Of a stretch of DNA of 64,000 bases, positions 44,992 to 55,463 are shown in pieces. Within the stretch, counting starts at the first letter, position 1; each line of letters starts with the position of its first letter. Under the pieces are notes generated by a model. The model was given only the letters and a program-made list of their open reading frames with translations, was not told the origin of the DNA and did no database searches. Both the position numbers and the translations under genes were made by a program. Source of the stretch: Owenia fusiformis (lineage: Eukaryota > Annelida > Polychaeta > Sabellida > Oweniidae). The stretch covers positions 27,356,684-27,420,683 of the forward strand of contig CAIIXF020000012.1 of NCBI GenBank assembly GCA_903813345.2. Direction: 5' to 3'.

Positions 44992-46481
44992 AGTGGCGAC
45001 GAGGATGGGATAGAAGCATTTTCCTACATGTTAGATACATTATTGTGACTTTATTCTTCTGCATAAGACTGTATTTCGGAAACCAAAACGGCATGGCTTT
45101 GATAGGCCAAATTGGAACTTTTGATTCTAAAATTGAAAAGTTTGGACTTTGGAAACAACGGTTTGACCAGTTCTCCGTAGCAAACCAGTTGTCTGATGAT
45201 ATCAAGAAGGCTGCATTCTTGACAACGATGGGGCCCGAGCCTTATGCCGTGTTGGCGGACTTATGTCATCCAGTCAATCCAGATGTGAAGGAATTGGATG
45301 CTCTAAGCACCATTCTGAATGATTACTATGAACCAACCCCTCTGATAATAGCTGAACGATTTAAGTTTCATAAAAGGGACCAACTGAAGAGTGAATCGGT
45401 GAGTGAATTTTCAGTTGTGTTGAGGAATTTATCCAAGACTTGTGAATTTGGTGAATTCTTACAAGAGGCTCTGAGGGACCGCTTCGTTTGTGGCTTACAA
45501 AGTGAGGCAATTCAGCGTAAGTTGCTAACTGAGAGGGGTTTGACTTTTCATACGGCTTATACCACCGCTATTGGCATGGAAATGGCACAGAGGGACATAA
45601 AAACATTTCATGTACCCACATCTTCAACAGACATTAACGCAGTCACATCTACAACATGTTTTCGATGTGATGGAACGCATGCAGCCAACACTTGTCGCTT
45701 TAAAGACTCCAAATGTCGTTTGTGTTTGAAAACAGGCCACATTGAACAGGCTTGTTTCAAGAAAAAATCTGGTAAGGGTAAACAGAAATCGAAGGCCCGT
45801 AAACCATTTCGCAAGACTGTGAAAAACTTGAAAGCTGTAAATGAGGACTTTGACTCTGATAAAGATGATTTGAATCTATATCTACTATATACGCAAAATG
45901 CACAGGGTCGCCAGGACGATTCGTTCATCGTGAACCTTCACATTGATGACCAACCAATACAGATGGCTATTGACACTGGTGCTGATGTATCCGTTGTGTC
46001 AGAGGTGTTTTACCGGAAACATCTTCCACATCTACCCTTACAACGATGCTCTCGCAAGGTGAAGGCCTATGGTGGTGGTGCCATTCCATTGGTGGGTCAA
46101 GTGGAGGCCCCAGTTAAGTATAATCAGGTGTCCACCAAACTCCCTCTATTGGTAGTTAAGGGAAACAATCCTGCTTTGGTTGGGAAAAATTGGCTCAAGT
46201 CAATCAAATTGGATTGGGGTTCAATTTTATCTGCTCATCAAGGGGGGTCCTCAAAGGGTAAATGTTCTCCCAGGGACAAAGTAGATTCTGTCAAATCTGA
46301 AGGGGTGACAAATGAGAATATAAAACTCAAGTCAGTTCTCTCTAGGCATGAAGCTGTATTTACAAAGGGTGGTACAATTAAGAACTACACTGCACATTTG
46401 CGCGTCAAAGAAAATGCTACTCCAATATTTCATAAACCGCGCAAGTTAGCCTATGCTATGAGATCGGTAGTTGAAAAATAA
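44946..46481 (+). CDS. gag: gag-protease ORF of the Gypsy element
   Basis: The open frame begins inside the LTR, but the likely gag start is the Met at 45093 (MALIGQIGTFDSK). The nucleocapsid has two zinc knuckles: CX2CX3HX4C at residues 238-250 and CX2CX4HX4C at 257-270 (numbered from 44946), then a Lys-rich stretch. The aspartic protease active site DTG is at 343-345. The frame ends with TAA at 46479, just before the reverse transcriptase. The downstream RT is in the same frame, so this looks like a nonsense mutation inside a once-continuous gag-pol frame. Stop suppression is possible but there is no clear context for it. Confidence 0.88.
   Translation: MLSIIYSMHPFIQSNKWRRGWDRSIFLHVRYIIVTLFFCIRLYFGNQNGMALIGQIGTFDSKIEKFGLWKQRFDQFSVANQLSDDIKKAAFLTTMGPEPYAVLADLCHPVNPDVKELDALSTILNDYYEPTPLIIAERFKFHKRDQLKSESVSEFSVVLRNLSKTCEFGEFLQEALRDRFVCGLQSEAIQRKLLTERGLTFHTAYTTAIGMEMAQRDIKTFHVPTSSTDINAVTSTTCFRCDGTHAANTCRFKDSKCRLCLKTGHIEQACFKKKSGKGKQKSKARKPFRKTVKNLKAVNEDFDSDKDDLNLYLLYTQNAQGRQDDSFIVNLHIDDQPIQMAIDTGADVSVVSEVFYRKHLPHLPLQRCSRKVKAYGGGAIPLVGQVEAPVKYNQVSTKLPLLVVKGNNPALVGKNWLKSIKLDWGSILSAHQGGSSKGKCSPRDKVDSVKSEGVTNENIKLKSVLSRHEAVFTKGGTIKNYTAHLRVKENATPIFHKPRKLAYAMRSVVEK
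44993..45010 (+). promoter_or_regulatory. Primer-binding site for tRNA-Ser
   Basis: TGGCGACGAGGATGGGAT lies two bases after the 5' LTR and is complementary over 18 nt to the 3' end of tRNA-Ser(GCT) including CCA. It primes minus-strand cDNA synthesis. Confidence 0.8.
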
Positions 46482-47894
46482 CTCGATAGATTAACTGAAC
46501 AAGGTGTGCTCAAACTGGTTGACTATTCGGAATGGGGTTCTCCCCTAGTTAATATTCAAAAGACCGATGGTAGTATTCGCATGTGTGGAGATTACAAGGT
46601 CAGTATTAACCAAGCTCTACATGAAGAGCAATACCCCCTTCCAACTGCCCAAGATTTGTTCACAACTTTATCAGGTGGCAAAGTGTATAGCAAAATTGAC
46701 CTCGCTCAAGCATATTTGCAATTACAGTTAGATGAAGAGTCAAAACACTATTTGACGCTAAGTACTCACAAGGGTCTTTTTGAACCGCAGCGTTTACAGT
46801 TTGGGGTTTCAGCAGCGCCATCTATTTTTCAGAGAGTAATGGAATCAATGTTACGCGGAATACCCGGCGTATGCGTTTTTCTCGATGACATTTGCATTGC
46901 GTCAGGCTCTGTTTCCGTTCACTTGAAAACCTTAGAAAAGGTGCTCTCAGTACTTGAAAAACATGGTGTTCGTGCAAAACTGAGTAAATGTGAATTCCTC
47001 AAATCTTCTGTCACATACTTAGGGCATATTGTAGATAGTGACGGAATCAGACCCACAGAAGATAAACTCAAGGCAATTCGCGACTGTCCGCGTCCTAAAA
47101 ATCTCAAAGATTTACAAGCGTTTTTGGGTCTAGTCCAATTTTACGCGAAGTTCATGACAAAAGAAAATGTTGACTTGTCTACAGTCTTACATCCACTTCA
47201 CCTCCTTCTCCGGAAAGATGCCGAGTTCAAGTGGACCGTTCAATGTCAGAGCGCTTTCGACAAGTGTAAGAACTTATGTACATCGGACAGTGTGTTAATT
47301 CATTACGACTCCTCAAAGGAAGTGTACTTATCGTGCGACGCATCTTCGGTGGGAATAGGAAGTATTATCTCACATAAAGTCGACGATGAAGAACGAATAA
47401 TTAGCACATGTTCGCGAAAATTAACCTCAAGTGAAGTGAACTATAGTCAAATTGAAAAAGAGGCTCTATCAATTGTTCATGCCGTCAGGAAGTTCCATCA
47501 GTACTTATATGGCCGAGAATTCACAATCATCACGGATCATAAACCTTTGACTAAAATATTTGGTCCCAAAACGGGCATTCCCGCGATGGTTTCCGCTCGA
47601 TTACAGCGTTGGGCACTTTTGTTGTCTGCCTATAAGTACAAAGTGATATTCCGCAGTTCTGGTGACCATGGCAATGCAGATTGCCTATCGCGCCTTCCAT
47701 TAGAAATTCCAGCTAAAGAGTCGACAGAAAATGCAATTTTCAAAATCTCGGAAATTGAATATATTCCTGTCAAAGCTCGGGATATTGCGGAACAAACTAA
47801 GAAAGATACTACATTGAATCAAGTGTATCAGTATACGCTCAGTGGTTGGCCGAACTTTTGCCCAGATGAAAACCGAGTTTCGCACCAGTGGTAA
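46482..47894 (+). CDS. pol: Reverse transcriptase-RNase H of the Gypsy element
   Basis: This continues in the gag frame after the TAA; the first internal Met is at 46506. The RT active site is FLDD (Asp pair at residues 127-128 from that Met), preceded by KIDLAQAYLQL and followed by YLGHIVD. The RNase H part (YLSCDASS, IEKEALSIVHAVRKF, ITDHKPL) reaches the connection domain. The frame ends at 47894 after SGWPNFCPDENRV, where the integrase zinc-binding and DDE domains would normally begin. RT and RNase H look undamaged. Confidence 0.88.
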   Translation, partial: LDRLTEQGVLKLVDYSEWGSPLVNIQKTDGSIRMCGDYKVSINQALHEEQYPLPTAQDLFTTLSGGKVYSKIDLAQAYLQLQLDEESKHYLTLSTHKGLFEPQRLQFGVSAAPSIFQRVMESMLRGIPGVCVFLDDICIASGSVSVHLKTLEKVLSVLEKHGVRAKLSKCEFLKSSVTYLGHIVDSDGIRPTEDKLKAIRDCPRPKNLKDLQAFLGLVQFYAKFMTKENVDLSTVLHPLHLLLRKDAEFKWTVQCQSAFDKCKNLCTSDSVLIHYDSSKEVYLSCDASSVGIGSIISHKVDDEERIISTCSRKLTSSEVNYSQIEKEALSIVHAVRKFHQYLYGREFTIITDHKPLTKIFGPKTGIPAMVSARLQRWALLLSAYKYKVIFRSSGDHGNADCLSRLPLEIPAKESTENAIFKISEIEYIPVKARDIAEQTKKDTTLNQVYQYTLSGWPNFCPDENRVSHQW

Positions 47895-48115
47895 TTCCAC
47901 CTGTGAAAAGCTCCGTTCCAGTGCCAAAAGCACAACCAAGCTCCTTCCCAGGTGTTCCGGGAGGTCTCGGGTTATCAAATCCTAAAAAGGGATCCATTTC
48001 TGGACACGTAACTTCCCCACCAGTGGATGGCAGCCCATCATCTCCAGTGCCTGAACCTGCAAATGTGAGACGTTCAACAAGAGTCAGAAAACCCCCCGAC
48101 CGATTAACCATGTAG
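47888..48115 (+). pseudogene. C-terminal tail of pol after integrase loss
   Basis: A Pro/Ser-rich frame ending RRSTRVRKPPDRLTM, the type of basic tail that follows integrase in Gypsy elements. It is in another frame from RT and directly abuts it near 47885. So the integrase core has been removed by an internal deletion of probably more than 1 kb, which also shifts the frame. Confidence 0.7.
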
Positions 48116-48123
48116 ATGCTATT

Positions 48124-48245
48124 ATATGGTAGATCAGTGTGTTGATCACCAAATTACACCTGCAGTGATATATTATAGGTAGATCAGTGTGTTGATCACA
48201 TAAGTACCCCACATATGTCATAGATTGATCAGTGTGTTGATCATC
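48124..48245 (+). repeat. Three copies of a GATCAGTGTGTTGATC hairpin
   Basis: GATCAGTGTGTTGATC occurs three times (near 48131, 48183 and 48226). Each is a 5-bp stem around a GTGTGT loop, in the non-coding stretch between pol and the polypurine tract (AAGTGAAGGGGA at about 48624). It could act in RNA packaging or stability; that is conjecture. Confidence 0.65.
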
Positions 48246-48636
48246 TATTTACTTGAGGAAACAATTTGTAATGTACATACTGGAGAAAGGAATGAACTGA
48301 TTTTTCTACTTTCATCAGACTGCATACATACTGGTGAAAAACAATGTGAATAAACTGGAAAGAAAGTGTATTTTGTTTCCAAGACTGTATACACTATACA
48401 TGTCATTCTATTATAAACTAGAGGAACATTCTCTATAAAGATCAAACATTGGTCACTGATTTGAACATTTAATAATGTAAGGGAAACCCTGACCTAATGA
48501 CATTTGTTAGCACTAAGCTATATTTACGTTTTACATTATGTGGAAATCAGATTACTGATTTTATTCTAAAGACATTGAGAAACACTCATGTTTTCATTTA
48601 AACTTTAACTGAGATGTAAAACTAAGTGAAGGGGAA

Positions 48637-48831
48637 TGTTGTAACTTGAGGATAAGCAACATTGTTATCCTAGTTTCAATTCTAGTTGTATTGAGCAATA
48701 GTGCTATCATGATTGTATCTGCGCATGTGCAGAACTCAGATCTACTTCCTGAAGAAATACAAGAAATGTCAATATAAAAGTTTTTGTGTTATCTATCATT
48801 TATTCGATGCATCCCTTTATACAATCCAACA
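48637..48831 (+). repeat. 3' LTR
   Basis: 195 bp, preceded by the polypurine tract AGTGAAGGGGA and followed by GGTAC. One difference from the 5' LTR. Confidence 0.93.
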
Positions 48832-49090
48832 GGTACGATTAAGCCAAGCAAATGGCAGCTGATCTGTTCAAAGTACTTTTAGTACTAATTAAAATGACAA
48901 TAATTTTGGAAACAAAATTATACTAAATAGATTACTAAGCATCCAAGGTAAGTAAAACTAGATGAACAACTGAGTCAATAGTGAGAAATAGGTCAAAATG
49001 AACTGCCAGAATTGAAATAGACTGCCATCTTGTTTCCAGTCCTCTAAATAATCTATGCTCCAGCTTTCGCCAGAAACGTACTTGACGTCC

Positions 49091-49559
49091 GTGCCACCAA
49101 CCACATTGTTACATGTTGTTCTTTCTAATTGGGTAACGTCATAGTATCACATGACAGCAACGTGACATAAATCAAGATTATGTCTACTCGCATCTAGTCT
49201 ATTGGTTAAACTTTTTATCTACAATTAACACAAGACTGCTATAATCGCATTGATATAAAACAGGTTGTGCCTTCAGCTTTAAAAGTATACGCATGGACCT
49301 ATTGCATGATCCACGGACCTCATTGATAAGACAAGAAGTTGGAAATACAATATATCAATGATGACATTTCATCTGTCTTATTATCAAGTATATTTTATTC
49401 ATTTATTAATCGCACAACCAGTTATAATGGGTAATTACAAAGGGTATACATTGATGAATCTTAACTCTCAAATATTATTGTAGCAAATACATTCAAGCAT
49501 TGAATAGAACTATAAGCATTATGATACGTAAATTTGTTGCATATCATTTAGTAGTAAGG
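49091..49559. other. Intergenic, nothing recognised
   Basis: AT-rich sequence right of the nested element. No gene or clear repeat. Confidence 0.35.
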
Positions 49560-50370
49560 GTCGTTAACTGTCTTCAACATAACAACAACAAGTAAAAGTA
49601 GCATAACATGTCTCGGCAAAATTGTCATAATATAAACGAAAACTAGACAACAGCAACACCAAATTGTAGCAAATCCCATCGAACAGCCATGGCTTGCATA
49701 TTTAAAAACAAAGTATATAGCAACAATGGCAAAATGGCCACCTTCTACCAGAAGTGTCATTAGACAGTGTGCCATGCTTATAGTATTCACATACCAAATA
49801 TGAACAAAATCGCTCCATACTTTTCGAGTTATAGTAAAATACGTTAAAATGGTGGCCATTTTTCAAAATAGCCGCCTTCTACTAAAAGTGTCTTTAGACA
49901 GTGTGCAATGCTTATAGTATTCACAAACCAAATATGAACAAAATCGCTCCCCTACTTTTCGGGTTATAGTAAAATAAGTTAAAATGGCGACCATTTTTCA
50001 AAATCCCTCCACTACTTTTCGAGTTACAGCAAAAATCGTAAATAACGAGTAAAGGCCGTCATTTTTCACGATGGCTGCCATTTGCTTCTTTAATATCTAC
50101 ATTTCTAGCTTTATTAATGTCCTATATAACTTTTCACATTTAAAACATATTGCTTTTACAGTTTTACATATTGCACCTAAATAACTGTAAAATCGGCACT
50201 AAAATGGCCGCCATTTTTAAATGAGCGGCCATTTTGAAAATTGGCTTTCGAGCAGAACCTCTACCCCATAGGGTATATGTGTACAAAATATGAACAAAAT
50301 CGGGCCAACGGTATTTGAGTTATTGTCCGGAAGGACGGACGGATGGACGGACTGTATCACGCCTTCTATA
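49560..50370. mobile_element. Repeat element with tandem GGCCATTTT units
   Basis: A unit (ATGGCCACCTTCTACCAGAA...) is repeated about 135 bp apart at 49733 and 49868, with partial copies to about 50240. The right end is marked by a GGACGGACGGATGGACGG simple repeat. The build mirrors 35476-36590 in the opposite orientation. The cysteine-rich open frame on the minus strand is not a gene. Confidence 0.5.
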
Positions 50371-50764
50371 AACTGTGAACAAAGTCAATGCTTCAGCTGG
50401 GTTATATTCGAGATCAATAACCCGGCTCTGTACTAAGTGTTTCATTCAGTGCACTCATTGGTCAGTGAAAGAACTTAGCAAAATGCAGTGATTACTCCGT
50501 TATATGGATATCCGCCGTGATTTTTTTGTTTCTGGGCAATATAGAATTCATTTCAATAATTATCAAATATGTAGTAGATATGCGTGAAACCAATAAAATA
50601 GGCCGAAATGTCAATAAAAAACTTAGGTCGGGGTCAGGAGGTAAGTAAACGAATTGGAACAGCCAAACGCCTAACCGGAAGTAGAAATGAAAAAAGGGAA
50701 ATGAACATCGAAATCGACGATTTTGCAATATTCTTGTGAGTTTCATGTTCGAATCGTAATATAT
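50371..50764. other. Intergenic, nothing recognised
   Basis: AT-rich; no feature seen. Confidence 0.4.
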
Positions 50765-50919
50765 ACCTCAAAGCAGGGCTACTAGTTTCGAATACAACTC
50801 TTAGGTCTAGGCACAAAAGCTTTCGAACCCCTCACTCCCTTCGGTCGCTTGGGGTACAGAAAACGTTTGTGCCTAGACATGCGGGGTGTATTCGAAACAA
50901 GTAGCCATGCTCTTTGGTC
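50765..50919. repeat. Long palindrome with GC-rich loop
   Basis: The arms (CTAGTTTCGAATACA...GTCTAGGCACAAA and complement) pair almost fully around a centre CCCTTCGGTCGCTTGGGG. It has the same architecture as the palindromes at 4475-4612 and 28531-28672. Confidence 0.7.
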
Positions 50920-51735
50920 TATATTTCTAAAATAAATCAAAAAGGATATACTGATCTGCCCTTTTATATACGAAGATATATTTTGTGTGTCTTCCCTTGA
51001 TCTGCTCATGCAGTTGCTTATTGGAGAGAACATAACAATCGTGTTGGTGCAATTAATTTATTTTCATATAAATGATAATTCATATCAATTAGCAAGTAGG
51101 GTACGTAGTCATATCTGACCTTTTTTGTCCGTATGATATCTGACTTCTTCTTTTGCACATTCAAGCTAGACTTTGGGAGCAACTCTATAAGAAGTTTCAG
51201 ATGACAAGATCAATTATGTGGACTTCATGATGAACTTTTATGATGGTTACAATATGTATTTTAAATGCCGTCCAGTCCATTGCAGGCAGACTTCTGGATT
51301 CTACTGCTAAGTTATTTAATACGATAAACATAAACCCGCAAGATTTTTTTATCTCTGGGGGTACTTGAAGGATCATTTGTATGTAACAAACCCCCAAACA
51401 ATAGAACATCTGAAGATAGAGAGCACAAGAAAGATTAGGGCCATTTTTGTGGGGCAATGTGTTAGGATTTCACTCAGAGAATTCAGGTGTGCCTGACATT
51501 AAGAGAAAATCGTATAACGCTCATGCAAGTGTATTCAGTTAAGCTTGTCATCTGAAACTTCTTGTGGAGTTGCCCAATGAAGTTAAGTTTTACTTTGCAA
51601 AAAAGAAAGCCAGGAATCATATAGACGAAAATGAAAAAGTTATTTAACATTATGTGGGTTTCACACTTTTTGTGTCACCCTGAAGATAATAATGTTAATT
51701 AAATGTCCAGTAGTATGCTAGCATAGTAAAAAGAA
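50920..51735. other. Intergenic with a short inverted pair
   Basis: AT-rich. A sequence near 51178-51210 (ACTCTATAAGAAGTTTCAGA, then TGACAAG) recurs inverted near 51546-51576, so 51170-51580 may be a small old element. No gene. Confidence 0.35.
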
Positions 51736-51739
51736 CAAA

Positions 51740-54700
51740 AAATATTTACAATAGTCACAGCATGGTGTTTTTTATGTGTCACCATAGAATATTCTATTAA
51801 CTAATATTGTTAAAATATGTTCCCATATTGCTATAGAATATTCTACGAAATATAAGTATTTACAATAGTCACGGTGTGGTGTTTTTTATGTGTCACCATA
51901 GAATATTCTATTAACTAATATTGTTAATATATGTTCCCATATTGCTATAGAATATTCTACGAAATACAATAATAATAATAATTGTATAAGTATTTACAAT
52001 AGTCACGGCATGGTGTTTTTTATGTGTCACCATAGACTATTCTATTAACTAATATTGTAAAATATGTTCCCATTTTGCCATAGAATATTCTACGAAATAT
52101 AAGTATTTACAATAGTCACGACATGGTGTTTTTTATGTGTCACCATAGAATATTCTATTAACTAATAATGTTAAAATATGTTCCCATATTGCTAAATAAT
52201 ATTCTACGAAATATTACAATAGTCACGGCATGGTGTTTTTATGTGTCACCATAGGATATTCTATTAACTAATATTGTAAAAATATGTTCCCATATTGCCA
52301 TTGAATATTCTACGAAATATAAGTATTTACAATAGTAACGGCATGGTGTTTTTTTATGTGTCACTATAGAAAATTTTATTAACTAATATTGTTAAAATAT
52401 ATTCCCATATTGCTATAAAATATTCTACGAAATACAAGAATTTACAATAGTCACGGCATGGTGTTTTTATGTGTCACCATATAATATTCTATCAACTAAT
52501 ATTGTTGAAATATGTTCCCATATTGCGATAGAATATTCTACGAAATATAAGTATTTACAATATTCACGGCATGGTGTTTTTTATGTGTCACCATAGAATA
52601 TTCTATCAACTAATATTGTTAAAATATGTTCCCATATTGCTATAGAATATTCTACGAAATATAAGTATTTACAATAGTCACGACATGTTGTTTTTTATGT
52701 GTCACCATAGAACATTCTATGAACTTATATTGTTAAAATATGTTCCCATATTGCTATAGAATATTCTACGAAATATAAGCATTTACAATAGTCACGGCAT
52801 GGTGTTTTTTATGTGTCACTATAGAATATTCTACTAACTAATATTGTTAAAATATATTCCCATATTTATATAGAATATTCTACGAAATATAAGTATTTAC
52901 AGTAGTCACAGCATGGTGTTTTTTGTGTGCCACCATAGAATATTCTATCAACTAATATTGTTAAAATATGCCCCCATATTGCTATAGAATATTTTACGAA
53001 ATATAAGTATTTATAATAGTCACGGCATGGTGTTTTTATGTGTCACCATAGAATATTCTATTAACTAATATTGTTAAAATATGTTCCCATATTGCTATAG
53101 AATATTCTACGAAATATTACAATAGTCAGGGCATGGTGTTTTTTCTGTGCCACCATAGAATAGTCTATCAACTAATATTGTTAAAATAATATGTTCCAAT
53201 ATTGCTATAGAATATTCTACGAAATATAAGTATTTATAATAGTCACGGCATGGTGTTTTTATTTGTCACCATAGAATATTCTATTAACTAATATTGTTAA
53301 AATATGTTCCCATATTGCTATAGAATATTCTACGAAATATTACAATAGTCACGGCATGGTGTTTTTTGTGTGCCACCATAGAATATTCTATCAACTAATA
53401 TTGTTAAAATATGTTCCCATATTGCTATAGAATATTCTAAGAAATATTACAATAGTCACGACATGGTGTTTTTTGTGTGTCACAATAGAATATTCTATTA
53501 ACTAGTATTGTTAAAATATGTTCCCATATTGCTATAGAATATTCTACGAAATATTACAATAGTCACGGCATGGTGTTTTTTGTGTGTCACCATAGAATAT
53601 TTTATAAACTAATATTGTTAAAATATGTTCATTCTATGAACTTATATTGTTAAAATATTTTCCCATATTGCGATAGAATATTCTACGAAATATAAGTATT
53701 TACAATATTCACGGCATGGTGTTTTTTATGTGTCACCATAGAATATTCTATCAACAAATATTGTTAAAATATGTTCCCATATTGCTATAGAATATTCTAC
53801 GAAATATAAGTATTTACAATAGTCACGACATGTTGTTTTTTATGTGTCACCATATAACATTCTATGAACTTATATTGTTAAAATATGTTCCCATATTGCT
53901 ATAGAATATTCTACGAAATATAAGCATTTACAATAGTCACGGCATGGTGTTTTTTATGTGACACTATAGAATATTCTATTAACTAATATTGTTAAAATAT
54001 GTTCCCATATTGCTATAGAATATTCTACGAAATATTACAATAGTCACGGCATGGTGTTTTTTCTGTGCCACCATAGAATAGTCTATCAACTAATATTGTT
54101 AAAATAATATGTTCCCATATTGCTATAGAATATTCTACGAAATATAAGTATTTATAATAGTCACGGCATGGTGTTTTTATGTGTCACCATAGAATATTCT
54201 ATTAACTAATATTGTTAAAATATGTTCCCATATTGCTATAGAATATTTTACGAAATATAAGTATTTATAATAGTCACGGCATGGTATTTTTATGTGTCAC
54301 CATAGAATATTCTATTAACTAATATTGTTAAAATATGTTCCCATATTGCTATAGAATATTCTACGAAATATTACAATAGTCACGGCATGGTGTTTTTTCT
54401 GTGCCACCATAGAATAGTCTATCAACTAATATTGTTAATATAATATGTTCCCATATTGCTATAGAATATTCTACGAAATATAAGTATTTATAATAGTCAC
54501 GGCATGGTGTTTTTATGTGTCACCATAGAATATTCTATTAACTAATATTGTTAAAATATGTTCCCATATTGCTATAGAATATTCTACGAAATATTACAAT
54601 AGTCACGGCATGGTGTTTTTTGTGTGCCACCATAGAATATTCTATCAACTAATATTGTTAAAATATGTTCCCATATTGCTATAGAATATTCTAAGAAATA

Positions 54701-54985
54701 TTACAATAGTCACGACATGGTGTTTTTTGTGTGTCACAATAGAATATTCTATTAACTAGTATTGTTAAAATATGTTCCCATATTGCTATAGAATATTCTA
54801 CGAAATATTACAATAGTCACGGCATGGTGTTTTTTGTGTGTCACCATAGAATATTTTATCAACTAATATTGTTAAAATATGTTCCCATATTGCTATAAAA
54901 TAGTCTACGAAATATAAGTATTTACAATAGTCACGGCATGGTGTTGTCTGTGTGCCACCATAGAATATTCTATGAACTTGTTAAA
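51740..54985. repeat. AT-rich satellite, unit about 114 bp with a 99-bp variant
   Basis: Nearly 30 tandem units built on 'tcacggcatggtgtttttt', 'caccatagaatattctat' and 'gctatagaatattctacg'. Full units are about 113-115 bp; variants missing 'aagtattt' are about 99 bp. Each unit has two AGAATATTCT palindromes. Blocks of variants recur about 1.15 kb apart (e.g. the 'acgacatgttg' unit at 52680 and 53826), so groups of units were amplified together. Confidence 0.95.
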
Positions 54986-55463
54986 ATTGACTATTCTATC
55001 AAACATGCCCTATATTCAGCATTTTAAAGTACATACAATGAATAAACCAATGTGAAATAAATGTACATATGAGGTATTGAAGAGCTATAAACTAATTTTG
55101 TGCTATACAGTTTATATTTTTATATGACTAAATAAAATGATTAGGGTAAAAATACAGGAATAAACGGATTTTCCCTTTTTAAATAGTTTGGACTTCATAG
55201 TATAATAATGATTAAATACAAATAATAGTATAATATATAATCACTACAAATACAAGTAGGTGACAAGCAGCATGCTGCACTGAAATCAAACAAAACTTTG
55301 CGCTATATCTAGCAAAGACCGCGTGGTCAGAAAACCACGTGACCAACCCGTTATCCCTTTAATATATAATGATTTTATTGAGGCAACGATATGGTCGCCC
55401 GACAAAACATTTTATGTTGCAGAAAAACATATCTCTGAAGTTAAACAGGCGAGAGGCCATATA
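54986..55463. other. Intergenic, nothing recognised
   Basis: AT-rich; no feature seen. Confidence 0.4.

Larger units (their letters stand above)
44796..48831 (+). mobile_element. Ty3/Gypsy LTR retrotransposon, Mag-like, integrase deleted
   Basis: Two 195/196-bp LTRs flank gag, protease, reverse transcriptase and RNase H. GGTA precedes and follows the element (44792-44795, 48832-48835), a 4-bp target duplication. The primer site TGGCGACGAGGATGGGAT starts two bases after the 5' LTR and is complementary to the 3' end of tRNA-Ser(GCT); tRNA-Ser priming is known in the Mag group. The LTRs differ at one site, so the insertion is young. Yet pol has an in-frame stop and no integrase domain, and no envelope gene is present. 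It is non-autonomous. Confidence 0.92.
44571..49090. mobile_element. Older inverted-repeat element split by the Gypsy insertion
   Basis: 44571-44629 and 49032-49090 are inverted copies (GGACGTCAAGTA...CTGGAAAC) of 59 bp with few mismatches. Subtracting the LTR element and its 4-bp duplication leaves an element of about 480 bp. The retrotransposon therefore landed inside a pre-existing MITE. Confidence 0.7.

Noticed and set aside
48116-48636. Envelope gene downstream of pol
   Set aside because: Only short hairpin repeats and the polypurine tract lie between pol and the 3' LTR. No open frame of useful size.
49548-49859. Val/Cys-rich minus-strand open frame
   Set aside because: It lies across a repeat element with tandem units and has no domain or splice context.
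51740-54985. AGAATATTCT palindromes resembling heat-shock elements (nGAAnnTTCn)
   Set aside because: They are part of a uniform AT-rich satellite unit, and there is no adjacent gene that would use such an enhancer. Chance similarity is the simpler reading.
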